Assembly: GCF_900086655.1 (NCBI RefSeq)
Contig: NZ_LT575476.1
Coordinates: 1,577,214 to 1,641,213 of the forward strand
Reading direction: 5' to 3'
Length of the DNA: 64,000 nucleotides
Source: Paenibacillus tuaregi
GTDB taxonomy: Bacteria; Bacillota; Bacilli; Paenibacillales; Paenibacillaceae
The notes under the pieces are model-generated. The model saw only the letters and a list, made by a program, of their open reading frames with translations, had not been told where the DNA came from and searched no databases. How positions within the stretch are numbered: the first letter of the stretch is position 1; each line of letters begins with the position of its first letter. The position numbers and the translations under genes are program-made. Shown one piece after another: positions 25,486-32,388 of this stretch.

Positions 25486-25605
25486 TTTCTTTTTCCCCGT
25501 ACAGGCACGACTGGGCGGCCGCCCACATGCAGTGAAGTGACCCCACAGAGGTTGCATGCATTTATGCAGGAGGTGGCACCATTGCCCGGATTGTTTACCG
25601 CAATT
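25486..25605 (+). repeat. 120-bp duplication of the sigK promoter and first codons (left copy)
   Basis: These 120 bases match 29435-29554 with only three differences by my alignment, with no indels. The right copy carries the -10 region, ribosome site, TTG start and first eight codons of sigK. Two of the three differences fall in the -10 octamer: CATGCAGT here versus CATACAAT in the right copy. Similarity stops abruptly at both ends. Confidence 0.92.
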
Positions 25606-25608
25606 TAA
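25582..25608 (+). pseudogene. Truncated sigK start (8 codons then stop)
   Basis: Inside the left 120-bp copy, the AGGAGG site and TTG start of sigK are intact. The frame encodes only eight residues (MPGLFTAI) before a TAA created at the junction with unique sequence. It is a relic of the duplication, or a very short leader peptide if still transcribed. Confidence 0.7.
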
Positions 25609-25625
25609 GAAGGACAAAAGGCATA

Positions 25626-25662
25626 AGCTCTCCAGTTTTCTTGAAGAGGGCTTTTTTTGTTA
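25626..25662 (+). terminator. Terminator-like hairpin ahead of the peptide genes
   Basis: AGCTCTC pairs with GAGGGCT around a 12-base loop, followed by a run of seven T. It insulates the peptide cassette from the duplicated sigK promoter. Confidence 0.65.
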
Positions 25663-25787
25663 TGCGAATAATGATAGAAAAGGGCAAAAAAAATAGATAA
25701 AAATAGTATTATGTAAAAATTAACAAAAATACTAAAATATTTAATTTTATATATTCCCAAATCAATATAATCATGCTATATTATGCA

Positions 25788-25812
25788 TAAAAGCGCTTAC
25801 ATAGTGCTTTTT
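25788..25812 (+). promoter_or_regulatory. cre-like site and leader hairpin of the peptide genes
   Basis: TAAAAGCGCTTACA (25788-25801) differs by one base from the catabolite-responsive element TGAAAGCGCTTACA bound by CcpA. The same bases form an 8-bp hairpin (AAAAGCGC / GTGCTTTT, 25789-25811). The 110 bp upstream (about 25680-25787) are extremely AT-rich and hold several TATAAT/TATATT candidates but no clear -35. The ribosome site of peptide 1 follows directly. Confidence 0.45.
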
Positions 25813-25832
25813 ATGAAAGGAGGTGAATTTAT

Positions 25833-25949
25833 ATGCATCCAGCTTATTGTGGCTCTGGCTCCTGCTATGCAGGCGGCGTATGGTATTCCAAAACCCATTA
25901 CAGTTGGGATACGCTGAGAGGCTACTATTCCGACGGCTGCTGTGCCTAA
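25833..25949 (+). CDS. Cysteine-rich small peptide 1 (bacteriocin/RiPP-like candidate)
   Basis: A 38-residue peptide with a very strong ribosome site (AAAGGAGGTGAA). Four cysteines lie at 6, 11, 36 and 37: a Cys-x4-Cys pair near the N terminus and a Cys-Cys pair just before the final Ala. It is rich in Gly, Ser and Tyr, with the block THYSW at 21-25. There is no signal peptide or double-glycine leader. A paralogue follows 40 bp downstream with an almost identical ribosome site and the same cysteine spacing relative to THYSW. The next genes encode MauE- and MauD-like redox proteins and an ABC exporter, so I infer a secreted, disulfide-bonded (leaderless or modified) peptide. The activity is unknown and no close family is recognised. 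Confidence 0.75.
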   Translation: MHPAYCGSGSCYAGGVWYSKTHYSWDTLRGYYSDGCCA

Positions 25950-25989
25950 GAGACGAAAAAACAAACCTAAACAAAGGAGGTGAATTGAT

Positions 25990-26112
25990 ATGCAAGCACA
26001 GCAACCATACTGCGGCTCCGCTTCTTGTTATGCTAACGGGGTGTACTACTACAGAACCCACTACAGTTGGAACAATTTTGGAGGTTACTATGCTGATGGC
26101 TGCTGCGCTTAA
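25990..26112 (+). CDS. Cysteine-rich small peptide 2, paralogue of peptide 1
   Basis: A 40-residue peptide aligned with peptide 1 through PxYCGSxSCYAxGVxY, THYSW and GYYxDGCCA, with cysteines at 8, 13, 38 and 39. Variable positions are concentrated between the conserved blocks. Conserved protein sequence despite changed codons argues that both are real, selected genes. The ribosome site AAAGGAGGTGAATTGAT repeats that of peptide 1. A two-component bacteriocin or a pair of related toxins/signals is possible; a spore-associated peptide is an alternative given the neighbouring sigK. Confidence 0.75.
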   Translation: MQAQQPYCGSASCYANGVYYYRTHYSWNNFGGYYADGCCA

Positions 26113-26129
26113 GTCATCCTGATCAGGCA

Positions 26130-26159
26130 GAGTTAGTGCTAACTCGTATGTGTTACGAG
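26130..26159 (+). other. Two overlapping small hairpins downstream of the peptides
   Basis: GAGTTA-gtgc-TAACTC (26130-26145) and CTCGTA-tgtgt-TACGAG (26143-26159) share three bases and cannot both form. They may be part of an RNA processing or stability signal. Confidence 0.35.
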
Positions 26160-26220
26160 AGCATCACATAGAGTATCGTTAAGCGGTATTCAGCGATTGT
26201 TCATAACTATTATAGAAAAG

Positions 26221-26250
26221 AGAGGTGGCGTGTTATCGCCCCTCTTTTTT
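26221..26250 (+). terminator. Partial terminator between peptides and export/redox genes
   Basis: AGAGG(T)GGCG pairs with CGCCCCTCT around TGTTAT, with T26226 bulged, and is followed by a T run. It sits between the peptide genes and their presumed processing genes, a common arrangement that makes far more structural-peptide message than downstream message. Confidence 0.75.
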
Positions 26251-26272
26251 CCTAAGTGAGGAGGTCTTGCCT

Positions 26273-26785
26273 TTGATTTACACTTTGGTTCATTCATTTC
26301 TGATTGTCACCTGGTTGTTATCAGGGGGGCTGAAGCTGGTCTCAATGAAGTCTTTTACCTCAATGGTTGAGGTTATTATGGGAAAGGGACGGTGGGCTAG
26401 TTCCCTGGCATTTGCTCTTCCTGTTGGCGAGATCGTCCTAAGTGTCGGGCTTTGGTTTGAATATATAAAAGTTATAGTCTGTATCGGCTCGCTTATTTTT
26501 CTCTGCATATTTATGGCCGTAAATATACGCTCCATGCTGCTGAAACAGGAAGTGGCTTGCAACTGCTTTGGACTAGCAGTTCCAGACCGGTTTGGTTGGG
26601 GGGCTGTGATTAAATTGCTCTTGCTCATAGGAATGACGGTTTATCTGATGACGGGAACACGGGATCTTCCGCTGTGGGGAGCGGCGGGTCTACCTCTGTA
26701 TCTGCTGCTGAGCACGGGTTTGTTCCTCGTCTATGCTCTGGTTATGGCTTATCTGGATTTCCGGAAAAACTGGCAGCCGGTCTAA
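26273..26785 (+). CDS. MauE/DoxX-like membrane protein
   Basis: A 170-residue, four-helix membrane protein similar to MauE, which with MauD is needed to form disulfides in the cysteine-rich small subunit of methylamine dehydrogenase. Hydrophobic helices lie around residues 1-20, 45-68, 72-92 and 115-160. EVACNCFG, with the Cys-x-Cys typical of this family, lies on a loop near residue 93-100. The start is taken as TTG 26273, eight bases after GAGGAGG; an earlier in-frame GTG at 26225 lies inside the terminator hairpin and is unlikely. Next to two four-cysteine peptides and a thioredoxin-like protein, it probably transfers electrons or oxidising power to peptide cysteines. Confidence 0.82.
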   Translation: MIYTLVHSFLIVTWLLSGGLKLVSMKSFTSMVEVIMGKGRWASSLAFALPVGEIVLSVGLWFEYIKVIVCIGSLIFLCIFMAVNIRSMLLKQEVACNCFGLAVPDRFGWGAVIKLLLLIGMTVYLMTGTRDLPLWGAAGLPLYLLLSTGLFLVYALVMAYLDFRKNWQPV

Positions 26786-26813
26786 TATGACGCTGAATAA
26801 GGAGTGAACGGGA

Positions 26814-27416
26814 TTGAATAATGCATTTATGCTATCTTATACCGTTTTATGGGGAGTTGTCATTGTGATGTCAGGTATTATTCTACAGTTGATGAAACGG
26901 CTTACGACGGTTAACCAGCAAATGTATCATATGATTCCTAAGGACCTCCCTTTAAGCCATGAAGGAATTGAGGTGGGCCGCCCTTTCTATTCTCTGGCTG
27001 TGGGGAATACCGAGGGACATCCTGTCAGCTGGACAGATCAGCAGAAGAAGGGAAGCATTGTACTGTTCACGTCTTCCTTCTGCTCAACTTGCAAAACGGT
27101 CTATCCTATCTTGAATGAGCTTGCAGGTAAATACAACAACTACCACTTTGTTCTGGTGATTGAAGGCGAAGCGGAATATGCGCGTCATGTGCGGGAAGCC
27201 CATGGCTTGTCCTTACCGGTTGTACCATTACCTCCTGAGAAGTTCCAGGAGCTGTCGCTTCCGGGCATACCGTTCAGCTACCTGCTCGATCCGCAAATGA
27301 ATGTGATGTATAAAGGTATCACTGGCACAGATGTAGCCTTCCGCATGCTGATTGACAAAGGTTCATCTGCTGCAGAGGCTGGCCACCGTTCAAACAAGAA
27401 ACGCAAGGCTTCTTAA
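26814..27416 (+). CDS. MauD/TlpA-like membrane-anchored thioredoxin
   Basis: A 200-residue protein. An N-terminal transmembrane anchor (residues about 5-24) is followed by a thioredoxin fold facing outside. The active site is FCSTCK (CxxC) after IVLFTSS, and the cis-Pro loop is seen in LPGIPFSYLLD. It starts at TTG 26814 with AAGGAG nine bases upstream, directly after the MauE-like gene. The tail is lysine/arginine-rich. In context it is the likely disulfide oxidase/isomerase for the two upstream cysteine-rich peptides. Confidence 0.87.
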   Translation: MNNAFMLSYTVLWGVVIVMSGIILQLMKRLTTVNQQMYHMIPKDLPLSHEGIEVGRPFYSLAVGNTEGHPVSWTDQQKKGSIVLFTSSFCSTCKTVYPILNELAGKYNNYHFVLVIEGEAEYARHVREAHGLSLPVVPLPPEKFQELSLPGIPFSYLLDPQMNVMYKGITGTDVAFRMLIDKGSSAAEAGHRSNKKRKAS

Positions 27417-27427
27417 GGAGGCGTGCG

Positions 27428-29281
27428 ATGGAAGATCACCCTACTCCTAGGCCGCAATTCCTTGATTGGCTGCACCAGTCCCGCACTGTCCTGCACATGT
27501 TAGGGAGATTAACAGGGACCATGTGGAGAACCGCCCCACTATATATAAGTCTGGCTGTCGCCATTAATGTGGCAACGGCCGCTCTTCCCGTCCTTGATAT
27601 TTATGCGACCAAGAATCTGGTCGACGAGGTAACTAGGCTGATCGGACATACTTCCCCGGGAATCGCGGCAGCCCTTGCATGGCTGGGGGGCGTACTCGCA
27701 CTCCAGCTGCTCTCGCTGGGCTTGCAGCCCGTGTACCAGTTGGTCCTGATCCATCTAAAGTTGAAAATAAATTATCATTTTGACCGGGAAATCGCTATGA
27801 AATCCTCCAAGCTGCCTCTGGTCTATTTCGATTCACCTGACTATTATGATAAATATGAACGGGCCCAGAGCTTAAGCGGTGACAAGGGAATTGGATTTGT
27901 TGAGGCCGCTCTGCATATTGCCCAATCGGCGTTATCCATTACAGGGTTCCTGTTCGTGTTGTATCAATTTCACTGGCTGCTAGGGACCGGACTGCTCCTC
28001 GTGATGGTGCCGAGTCTGTGGATTCACCTGCGGATCGGCAAGCTCAGATTCAACCAGATATTCCAGCAGACGGCCGCAGTCCGCAAAATCAACTATTTGA
28101 TCGGCCTAATGACCCGCCGCGAGTCCGCGAAAGAACTCCGCATCTTTAATCTCTCTTCTTATTTATTTGATAAGGTTCAGAACTATTATTGGCAGAACGC
28201 CCGTGAACAGATTGCCCTGCAGAAGCGCGCTGCCTGGTCTGTATTCCGTGTGGACGGGATGTCCCGGCTGCTTCAGGGCGCGGGGATCGTCTTCCTGATC
28301 TGGGCCAGCTCGCTGGGCAGACTGACGATTGGCGCTTATGTCGCCCTGGTACAGGCCATGTCAAGTACTCAGGGGTATCTTTTTATCATCACGAACCGGC
28401 TCTCTTCTATATATGAAAGCGCGCTTTATGTGGGCAATATCTATGAATACCTGGATCTTCCGGAGGAGGAGAAGCGGGAGGAATACCAGGAATACCAGGG
28501 GCTGACGGACCGGGGAATTGAAGTGAGCGGGCTCAGTTTCAAATATCCGAACAGCCAAGGTTGGATATTGCATAATATCTCCCTGCATATCCGGCCCGGC
28601 GAGAAGGTTGCCATTGTTGGAGATAACGGGGCTGGCAAGAGCACCCTGATCAAATGCCTGCTTGGCCTGTATACCCCGGCGGAGGGAAAGGTCCGGTATG
28701 GCGGGGTGGATATCCGGGAGATAGACCCGGTTAAGTTCCGTGAACACATAAGTGCGACTTTTCAGGATTATGTCTGTTACCAGTTCACGCTTCGCGAGAA
28801 TATAGGGCTTGGCAGCCTGGAAGGGATGCACGATGAATCGCGGCTGATGAATGCCGCCCACAAAGGGCAAGCCGATCAGATCGCGGAGATGCTTCCCGGT
28901 GGATATGATGCGGAGCTCGGCCATGCCTTTGGCGAAGGACAGGAGCTGTCTCAAGGCCAGTGGCAAAAGATTGCGCTCAGCCGGGCGTTTCTGCGCGATG
29001 CCGAGGTTGTCGTGCTGGACGAGCCGACCGCCGCGCTGGACCCGATGGCGGAAGCTGCCGTGTTCGAGCGCTTCGTTTCTCTATCCGAAGGCAAGACCGC
29101 CATCTTCATCTCCCACCGGCTCGGCAGCTGCCGCATGGCTGACCGTATCCTCGTCCTGAAGGACGGCAGACTGGTCGAGCAGGGGCATCATCTGGAGCTG
29201 ATAAATGCAAACGGGACTTATGCCCATATGTTCCGCACCCAGGCACAGTGGTATATAGAGGATAAGGTGGAGGTAGGATAG
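27428..29281 (+). CDS. ABC exporter (fused membrane and ATP-binding domains)
   Basis: A 617-residue half-transporter with six transmembrane helices (about residues 30-340). The ATPase domain has Walker A GDNGAGKSTL, signature LSQGQWQKIALSRA, Walker B VVVLDEPTAALD and the switch His in FISHRLGS. It has no N-terminal C39 peptidase domain, which fits substrates lacking a double-glycine leader such as the two small peptides upstream. A strong ribosome site (AAGGAGGCG) stands before ATG 27428, 11 bp after the thioredoxin gene. It is probably the export and/or self-protection pump of the peptide cassette. Confidence 0.9.
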   Translation: MEDHPTPRPQFLDWLHQSRTVLHMLGRLTGTMWRTAPLYISLAVAINVATAALPVLDIYATKNLVDEVTRLIGHTSPGIAAALAWLGGVLALQLLSLGLQPVYQLVLIHLKLKINYHFDREIAMKSSKLPLVYFDSPDYYDKYERAQSLSGDKGIGFVEAALHIAQSALSITGFLFVLYQFHWLLGTGLLLVMVPSLWIHLRIGKLRFNQIFQQTAAVRKINYLIGLMTRRESAKELRIFNLSSYLFDKVQNYYWQNAREQIALQKRAAWSVFRVDGMSRLLQGAGIVFLIWASSLGRLTIGAYVALVQAMSSTQGYLFIITNRLSSIYESALYVGNIYEYLDLPEEEKREEYQEYQGLTDRGIEVSGLSFKYPNSQGWILHNISLHIRPGEKVAIVGDNGAGKSTLIKCLLGLYTPAEGKVRYGGVDIREIDPVKFREHISATFQDYVCYQFTLRENIGLGSLEGMHDESRLMNAAHKGQADQIAEMLPGGYDAELGHAFGEGQELSQGQWQKIALSRAFLRDAEVVVLDEPTAALDPMAEAAVFERFVSLSEGKTAIFISHRLGSCRMADRILVLKDGRLVEQGHHLELINANGTYAHMFRTQAQWYIEDKVEVG

Positions 29282-29294
29282 TGGAGTATCGTTG

Positions 29295-29346
29295 AAAAGC
29301 GGCTGCGGCCTGCTCCTTAGGGGGCCTGGGAAGCAGCTGCTTTTTT
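29295..29346 (+). terminator. Terminator of the peptide-export operon
   Basis: AAAAGCGGCTGC (29295-29306) pairs with GCAGCTGCTTTT (29333-29344) with one G-U pair, followed by more T. It separates the exporter from the sigK promoter. Confidence 0.8.
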
Positions 29347-29434
29347 ATGCGAAGAAGTTGATATACCATCAATGTGTTGATGAATGGGGGTGGCTTCACG
29401 AAAGGGAAAATGCAGCTGCGTCAGCACCGTTGCT

Positions 29435-29554
29435 TTTCTTTTTCCCCGTACAGGCACGACTGGGCGGCCGCCCACATACAATGAAGTGACCCCATAGAGG
29501 TTGCATGCATTTATGCAGGAGGTGGCACCATTGCCCGGATTGTTTACCGCAATT
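29435..29554 (+). repeat. 120-bp duplication at sigK 5' end (right, functional copy)
   Basis: Partner of 25486-25605. This copy runs into the full sigK frame and carries the exact octamer CATACAAT at 29475-29482. Confidence 0.92.
29475..29482 (+). promoter_or_regulatory. Sigma-E-type -10 element of sigK
   Basis: CATACAAT matches the sigma-E -10 consensus (CATACANT), about 48 bases before the TTG start. sigK is known to be sigma-E/SpoIIID dependent in Bacillus. No convincing sigma-E -35 is visible at the right distance, so activator help would be needed. Confidence 0.5.
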
Positions 29555-30232
29555 GCTTTATTCATCAAACAGTTGAGCTTGCTCGTGTCTTATGTCAAGA
29601 ATAACGCTTTTCCACAGCCGTTAACTGAAGAAGAGGAAGCGAAGCATCTCCAGCGTATGGCAGAGGGAGATCCCGTCAGCCGCAACATTCTGATTGAGCA
29701 TAACCTTAGGCTTGTAGCCCATATTGTCAAAAAATTCGATAACACCGGCGAAGATCTGGAGGACCTGATCTCCATCGGTACGATCGGTTTGATCAAAGCC
29801 ATTGAGAGTTTCCGGCTCGGCAAAGGAACCAAGCTGGCCACGTTCGCGGCTCGTTGTATAGAAAATGAGATTCTTATGCATTTGCGTTCTTTGAAGAAGA
29901 CAAGGAAAGATGTCTCCCTGCATGACCCGATTGGAACGGATAAGGAAGGCAATGAAATCACTCTGATCGATATCCTCGGTTCCGAGAATGATGACGTGGT
30001 AGAGCGGGTGCAGCTCAAGATGGAGAAGAGCAAGATCTACCAAAACCTCGATATTCTCGATGAGCGGGAGCAGGAAGTGATTCGTGGAAGGTTCGGCCTT
30101 GATCAAGGCGGTGAGGAGCGGACCCAGCGTGAGATTGCCAAGGAGCTTGGCATCAGCCGCAGCTACGTGTCGCGGATTGAGAAGCGGGCGCTGATGAAGC
30201 TGTACCATGAGTTTTATAAGACGAAGCGTTGA
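29531..30232 (+). CDS. sigK: Sporulation sigma factor SigK (pro-sigma-K)
   Basis: A 233-residue late mother-cell sigma factor. It has a hydrophobic N-terminal pro-sequence ([22 protein letters not shown]) that is removed by SpoIVFB-type proteolysis. The signature regions follow: [63 protein letters not shown], and the region 4 helix-turn-helix [27 protein letters not shown] 29531 is preferred because AGGAGGTGG ends eight bases upstream and the length then matches Bacillus SigK exactly at the N terminus. The gene is continuous, not split by a skin-type element, yet both of its flanks are duplicated nearby. Confidence 0.96.
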   Translation: MPGLFTAIALFIKQLSLLVSYVKNNAFPQPLTEEEEAKHLQRMAEGDPVSRNILIEHNLRLVAHIVKKFDNTGEDLEDLISIGTIGLIKAIESFRLGKGTKLATFAARCIENEILMHLRSLKKTRKDVSLHDPIGTDKEGNEITLIDILGSENDDVVERVQLKMEKSKIYQNLDILDEREQEVIRGRFGLDQGGEERTQREIAKELGISRSYVSRIEKRALMKLYHEFYKTKR

Positions 30233-30238
30233 GAGTGG

Positions 30239-30263
30239 CCCGGGATGGTGATCCCGGGTTTTT
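30239..30263 (+). terminator. sigK terminator
   Basis: CCCGGGAT-ggtg-ATCCCGGG followed by TTTTT, beginning six bases after the sigK stop. A near copy lies at 33166-33190. Confidence 0.92.
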
Positions 30264-30405
30264 CTAATTTAGGCAACAAAAAAACAAAATCATGAGGTTT
30301 GTAATATTTTGTAATTTGGTTCTTTAGTATATTTATTTGTAAGAAATTGTATTGTTACTAATGTGTATTACCTCATATTGAATTGTTATAAGGGGAGATT
30401 ATTTG

Positions 30406-31290
30406 ATGTCGATCATTGTACAGCATTTAACAAAATCCTATCGTACTAAGATTAATGTACTTCATAATATGGATCTGGTAATCCCTCAGGGTATGTTTGG
30501 ATTGCTTGGACGAAATGGCGCGGGCAAAACGACTTTCATGAGAATCCTATCCACATTGCTAGCACCCACAAGTGGCTCGGTTGAAATCTGTAATATAACT
30601 TTAAACAAAAAGAATATCCCCAAAATTAAAGCTCTCATAGGGTATCTACCACAAGAGTTTAATTTCTATCCCAATTTACGAATTGATGAGGCTTTGGATT
30701 ATATGGGAATCTTGTACTTAATGGATGATAAGAGACGTGCTCGCAGAATTGATGAAGTTCTGATGGAAGTTAACCTTTTTAATGAACGGACTAAGAAAGT
30801 AAAACAACTTTCAGGTGGAATGAGACGAAGATTAGGCATTGCTCAAGCAATTTTACACGAGCCGCAAGTACTGATTGTTGATGAACCAACAGCGGGTGTT
30901 GATCCATTGGAGAGAATTTCGATTCGAAACTTGTTAAGCGATTACTCCAAAAACCATACGGTGTTGTTGTCCTCACATATAGTTGAGGATATAGCGGTAA
31001 CTTGTCAACAAGTTGCTGTGTTAAACCGTAGTGAAGTTGCCTATAGCGGTGAGTTAAAAGAACTTATCAAAAGAGGGAAAGGTGCGGTGTGGTCCTGTTC
31101 GCTGCAAAATGTTAAAGAATTGGACGAGATGAAACGTAAATACACTGTTATTTCTAGTCAATATTTTGAAAATTCGATTGAGGTGCGGATTCTTTCGAGA
31201 ATTAGACCAAATACATCGAGTATTGAAGTAGAACCCAGTATAGAGGATGCTTACATGCTTCTGCTGGAAGAAGGAAGCGATCGTCAATGA
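30406..31290 (+). CDS. ABC transporter ATP-binding protein (drug/bacteriocin type)
   Basis: A 294-residue ATPase with Walker A GRNGAGKTTF, Q-loop GYLPQEF, signature LSGGMRRRLGIAQA, Walker B VLIVDEPTAGVDP and switch His in SSHIVED, plus a C-terminal extension (about 80 residues) common in antibiotic or bacteriocin exporters. ATG 30406 is set by AAGGGGAG eight bases upstream. Codon and base use is clearly more AT-rich than sigK and the genes to its left. Its stop overlaps the next start (ATGA). With the two membrane genes it forms a three-gene efflux or immunity transporter, possibly protecting against peptides such as those encoded at 25.8-26.1 kb; that link is inference. Confidence 0.9.
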   Translation: MSIIVQHLTKSYRTKINVLHNMDLVIPQGMFGLLGRNGAGKTTFMRILSTLLAPTSGSVEICNITLNKKNIPKIKALIGYLPQEFNFYPNLRIDEALDYMGILYLMDDKRRARRIDEVLMEVNLFNERTKKVKQLSGGMRRRLGIAQAILHEPQVLIVDEPTAGVDPLERISIRNLLSDYSKNHTVLLSSHIVEDIAVTCQQVAVLNRSEVAYSGELKELIKRGKGAVWSCSLQNVKELDEMKRKYTVISSQYFENSIEVRILSRIRPNTSSIEVEPSIEDAYMLLLEEGSDRQ

Positions 31291-32384
31291 GGACATGGAA
31301 ACTAGTGGGCTTTGAGATAAAGCAGCAGGTTAAAAACCCAATCTTGCTTACTATAACTGCAATTTTTTTAATATTTGTTTATAGTGAATTTTCGATATAT
31401 CTTATTCATTATCCTGTCAAGAATCAGCAGGATATTGAAGCAATAAGCTCTTCGGGACGGCATGCCTACTTGTATGTAGAACGCGATACATCTGAGGCTA
31501 AGAAAGTGCTTCAAGATAGTTTTGATAATCTTTCTGTCGAGGATTTTGGAGGGAATTCAACGGATTATCGTCTTGTACGGAAATGGATTGATACCGAATA
31601 CAATAATTCAATGACAATGGATGAGGTTTTAGAAAGCTTCACTAGGCAAGTGAATTCTCCAAGACTGAGGGATTTTATGAATAAGCGCATTCAAAGAGCA
31701 ACCGAAAAGATAGGGACCCCTGAACAGATTAATAACAATATACTGCAAGAGCTTAAGGGAAACTCATTTGCAGAGAAAATTTCGATGATTTATGCCGATC
31801 GAACTCAAGTTGTGGCGTCGTTATTAGCCATACCACTATTTGCTTTCTTATTTGCTAAAGATCGAAGATATCAAATGTCTGAATTGATTCGTATAAAACC
31901 GATAGATGCATTTCGTTATGTAACCAGTAGGTACATGGGGTGTTTTATTGTATACATTTCGATGATAGCTGGAATTGGTATGATCTTGAACATATGGTTA
32001 TGCATTAATTTACATAGGGGGGGCTGGGAAATAGATGTAATTACTATTTTTAAAGATATCATCGTCTATATTCTTCCATCGTTATTATTTATAACCATGT
32101 TTATTATTTTGATTTATTTGCTTTCTTCTAATGAGCTTGTGACTGTCCCTATTTGTTTAATTTATATTATTTATAATATTACGATGAAGGCGTTTACCGG
32201 TACACATGATAATGATATAAATTGGTTTCAATATATAATACGTAATGATGACGGATTATCGTTGCCTTTGGATTGGAGTATTATTTCCCATCGTTTACTT
32301 TATCTGGTTTTATTTTTCGTTCTACTAGTCTTAAGTTGCGGTGTATGGAAAACTAATAAAACTCAATTCTGGAATCGGGAGTAA
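31287..32384 (+). CDS. ABC transporter membrane protein, large subunit
   Basis: A 365-residue membrane protein. The first helix (around 16-36) is followed by an extracytoplasmic loop of about 145 residues rich in charged and helical segments. Five hydrophobic helices then lie between about 180 and 355. The architecture is that of ABC-2-type permeases with a large extracellular domain. It overlaps the ATPase by four bases and the next gene starts five bases after its stop. Very AT-rich. Confidence 0.8.
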   Translation: MRTWKLVGFEIKQQVKNPILLTITAIFLIFVYSEFSIYLIHYPVKNQQDIEAISSSGRHAYLYVERDTSEAKKVLQDSFDNLSVEDFGGNSTDYRLVRKWIDTEYNNSMTMDEVLESFTRQVNSPRLRDFMNKRIQRATEKIGTPEQINNNILQELKGNSFAEKISMIYADRTQVVASLLAIPLFAFLFAKDRRYQMSELIRIKPIDAFRYVTSRYMGCFIVYISMIAGIGMILNIWLCINLHRGGWEIDVITIFKDIIVYILPSLLFITMFIILIYLLSSNELVTVPICLIYIIYNITMKAFTGTHDNDINWFQYIIRNDDGLSLPLDWSIISHRLLYLVLFFVLLVLSCGVWKTNKTQFWNRE

Positions 32385-32388
32385 TGAT

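Noticed and set aside
25327-25617. Minus-strand open frame across the left 120-bp repeat
   Set aside because: No ribosome site and no coding pattern; it exists because the repeat is GC-rich on that strand.
26225-26272. Earlier GTG start for the MauE-like protein
   Set aside because: It falls inside a terminator hairpin; TTG 26273 has a well-spaced AGGAGG and begins at the first hydrophobic helix.
29501-29530. Longer SigK N terminus from an upstream TTG
   Set aside because: The ribosome site AGGAGG lies inside this extension, and starting at 29531 matches the known pro-SigK length.
29531-30232. skin-like interruption of sigK
   Set aside because: The frame is continuous through all sigma regions; only the flanks are duplicated.
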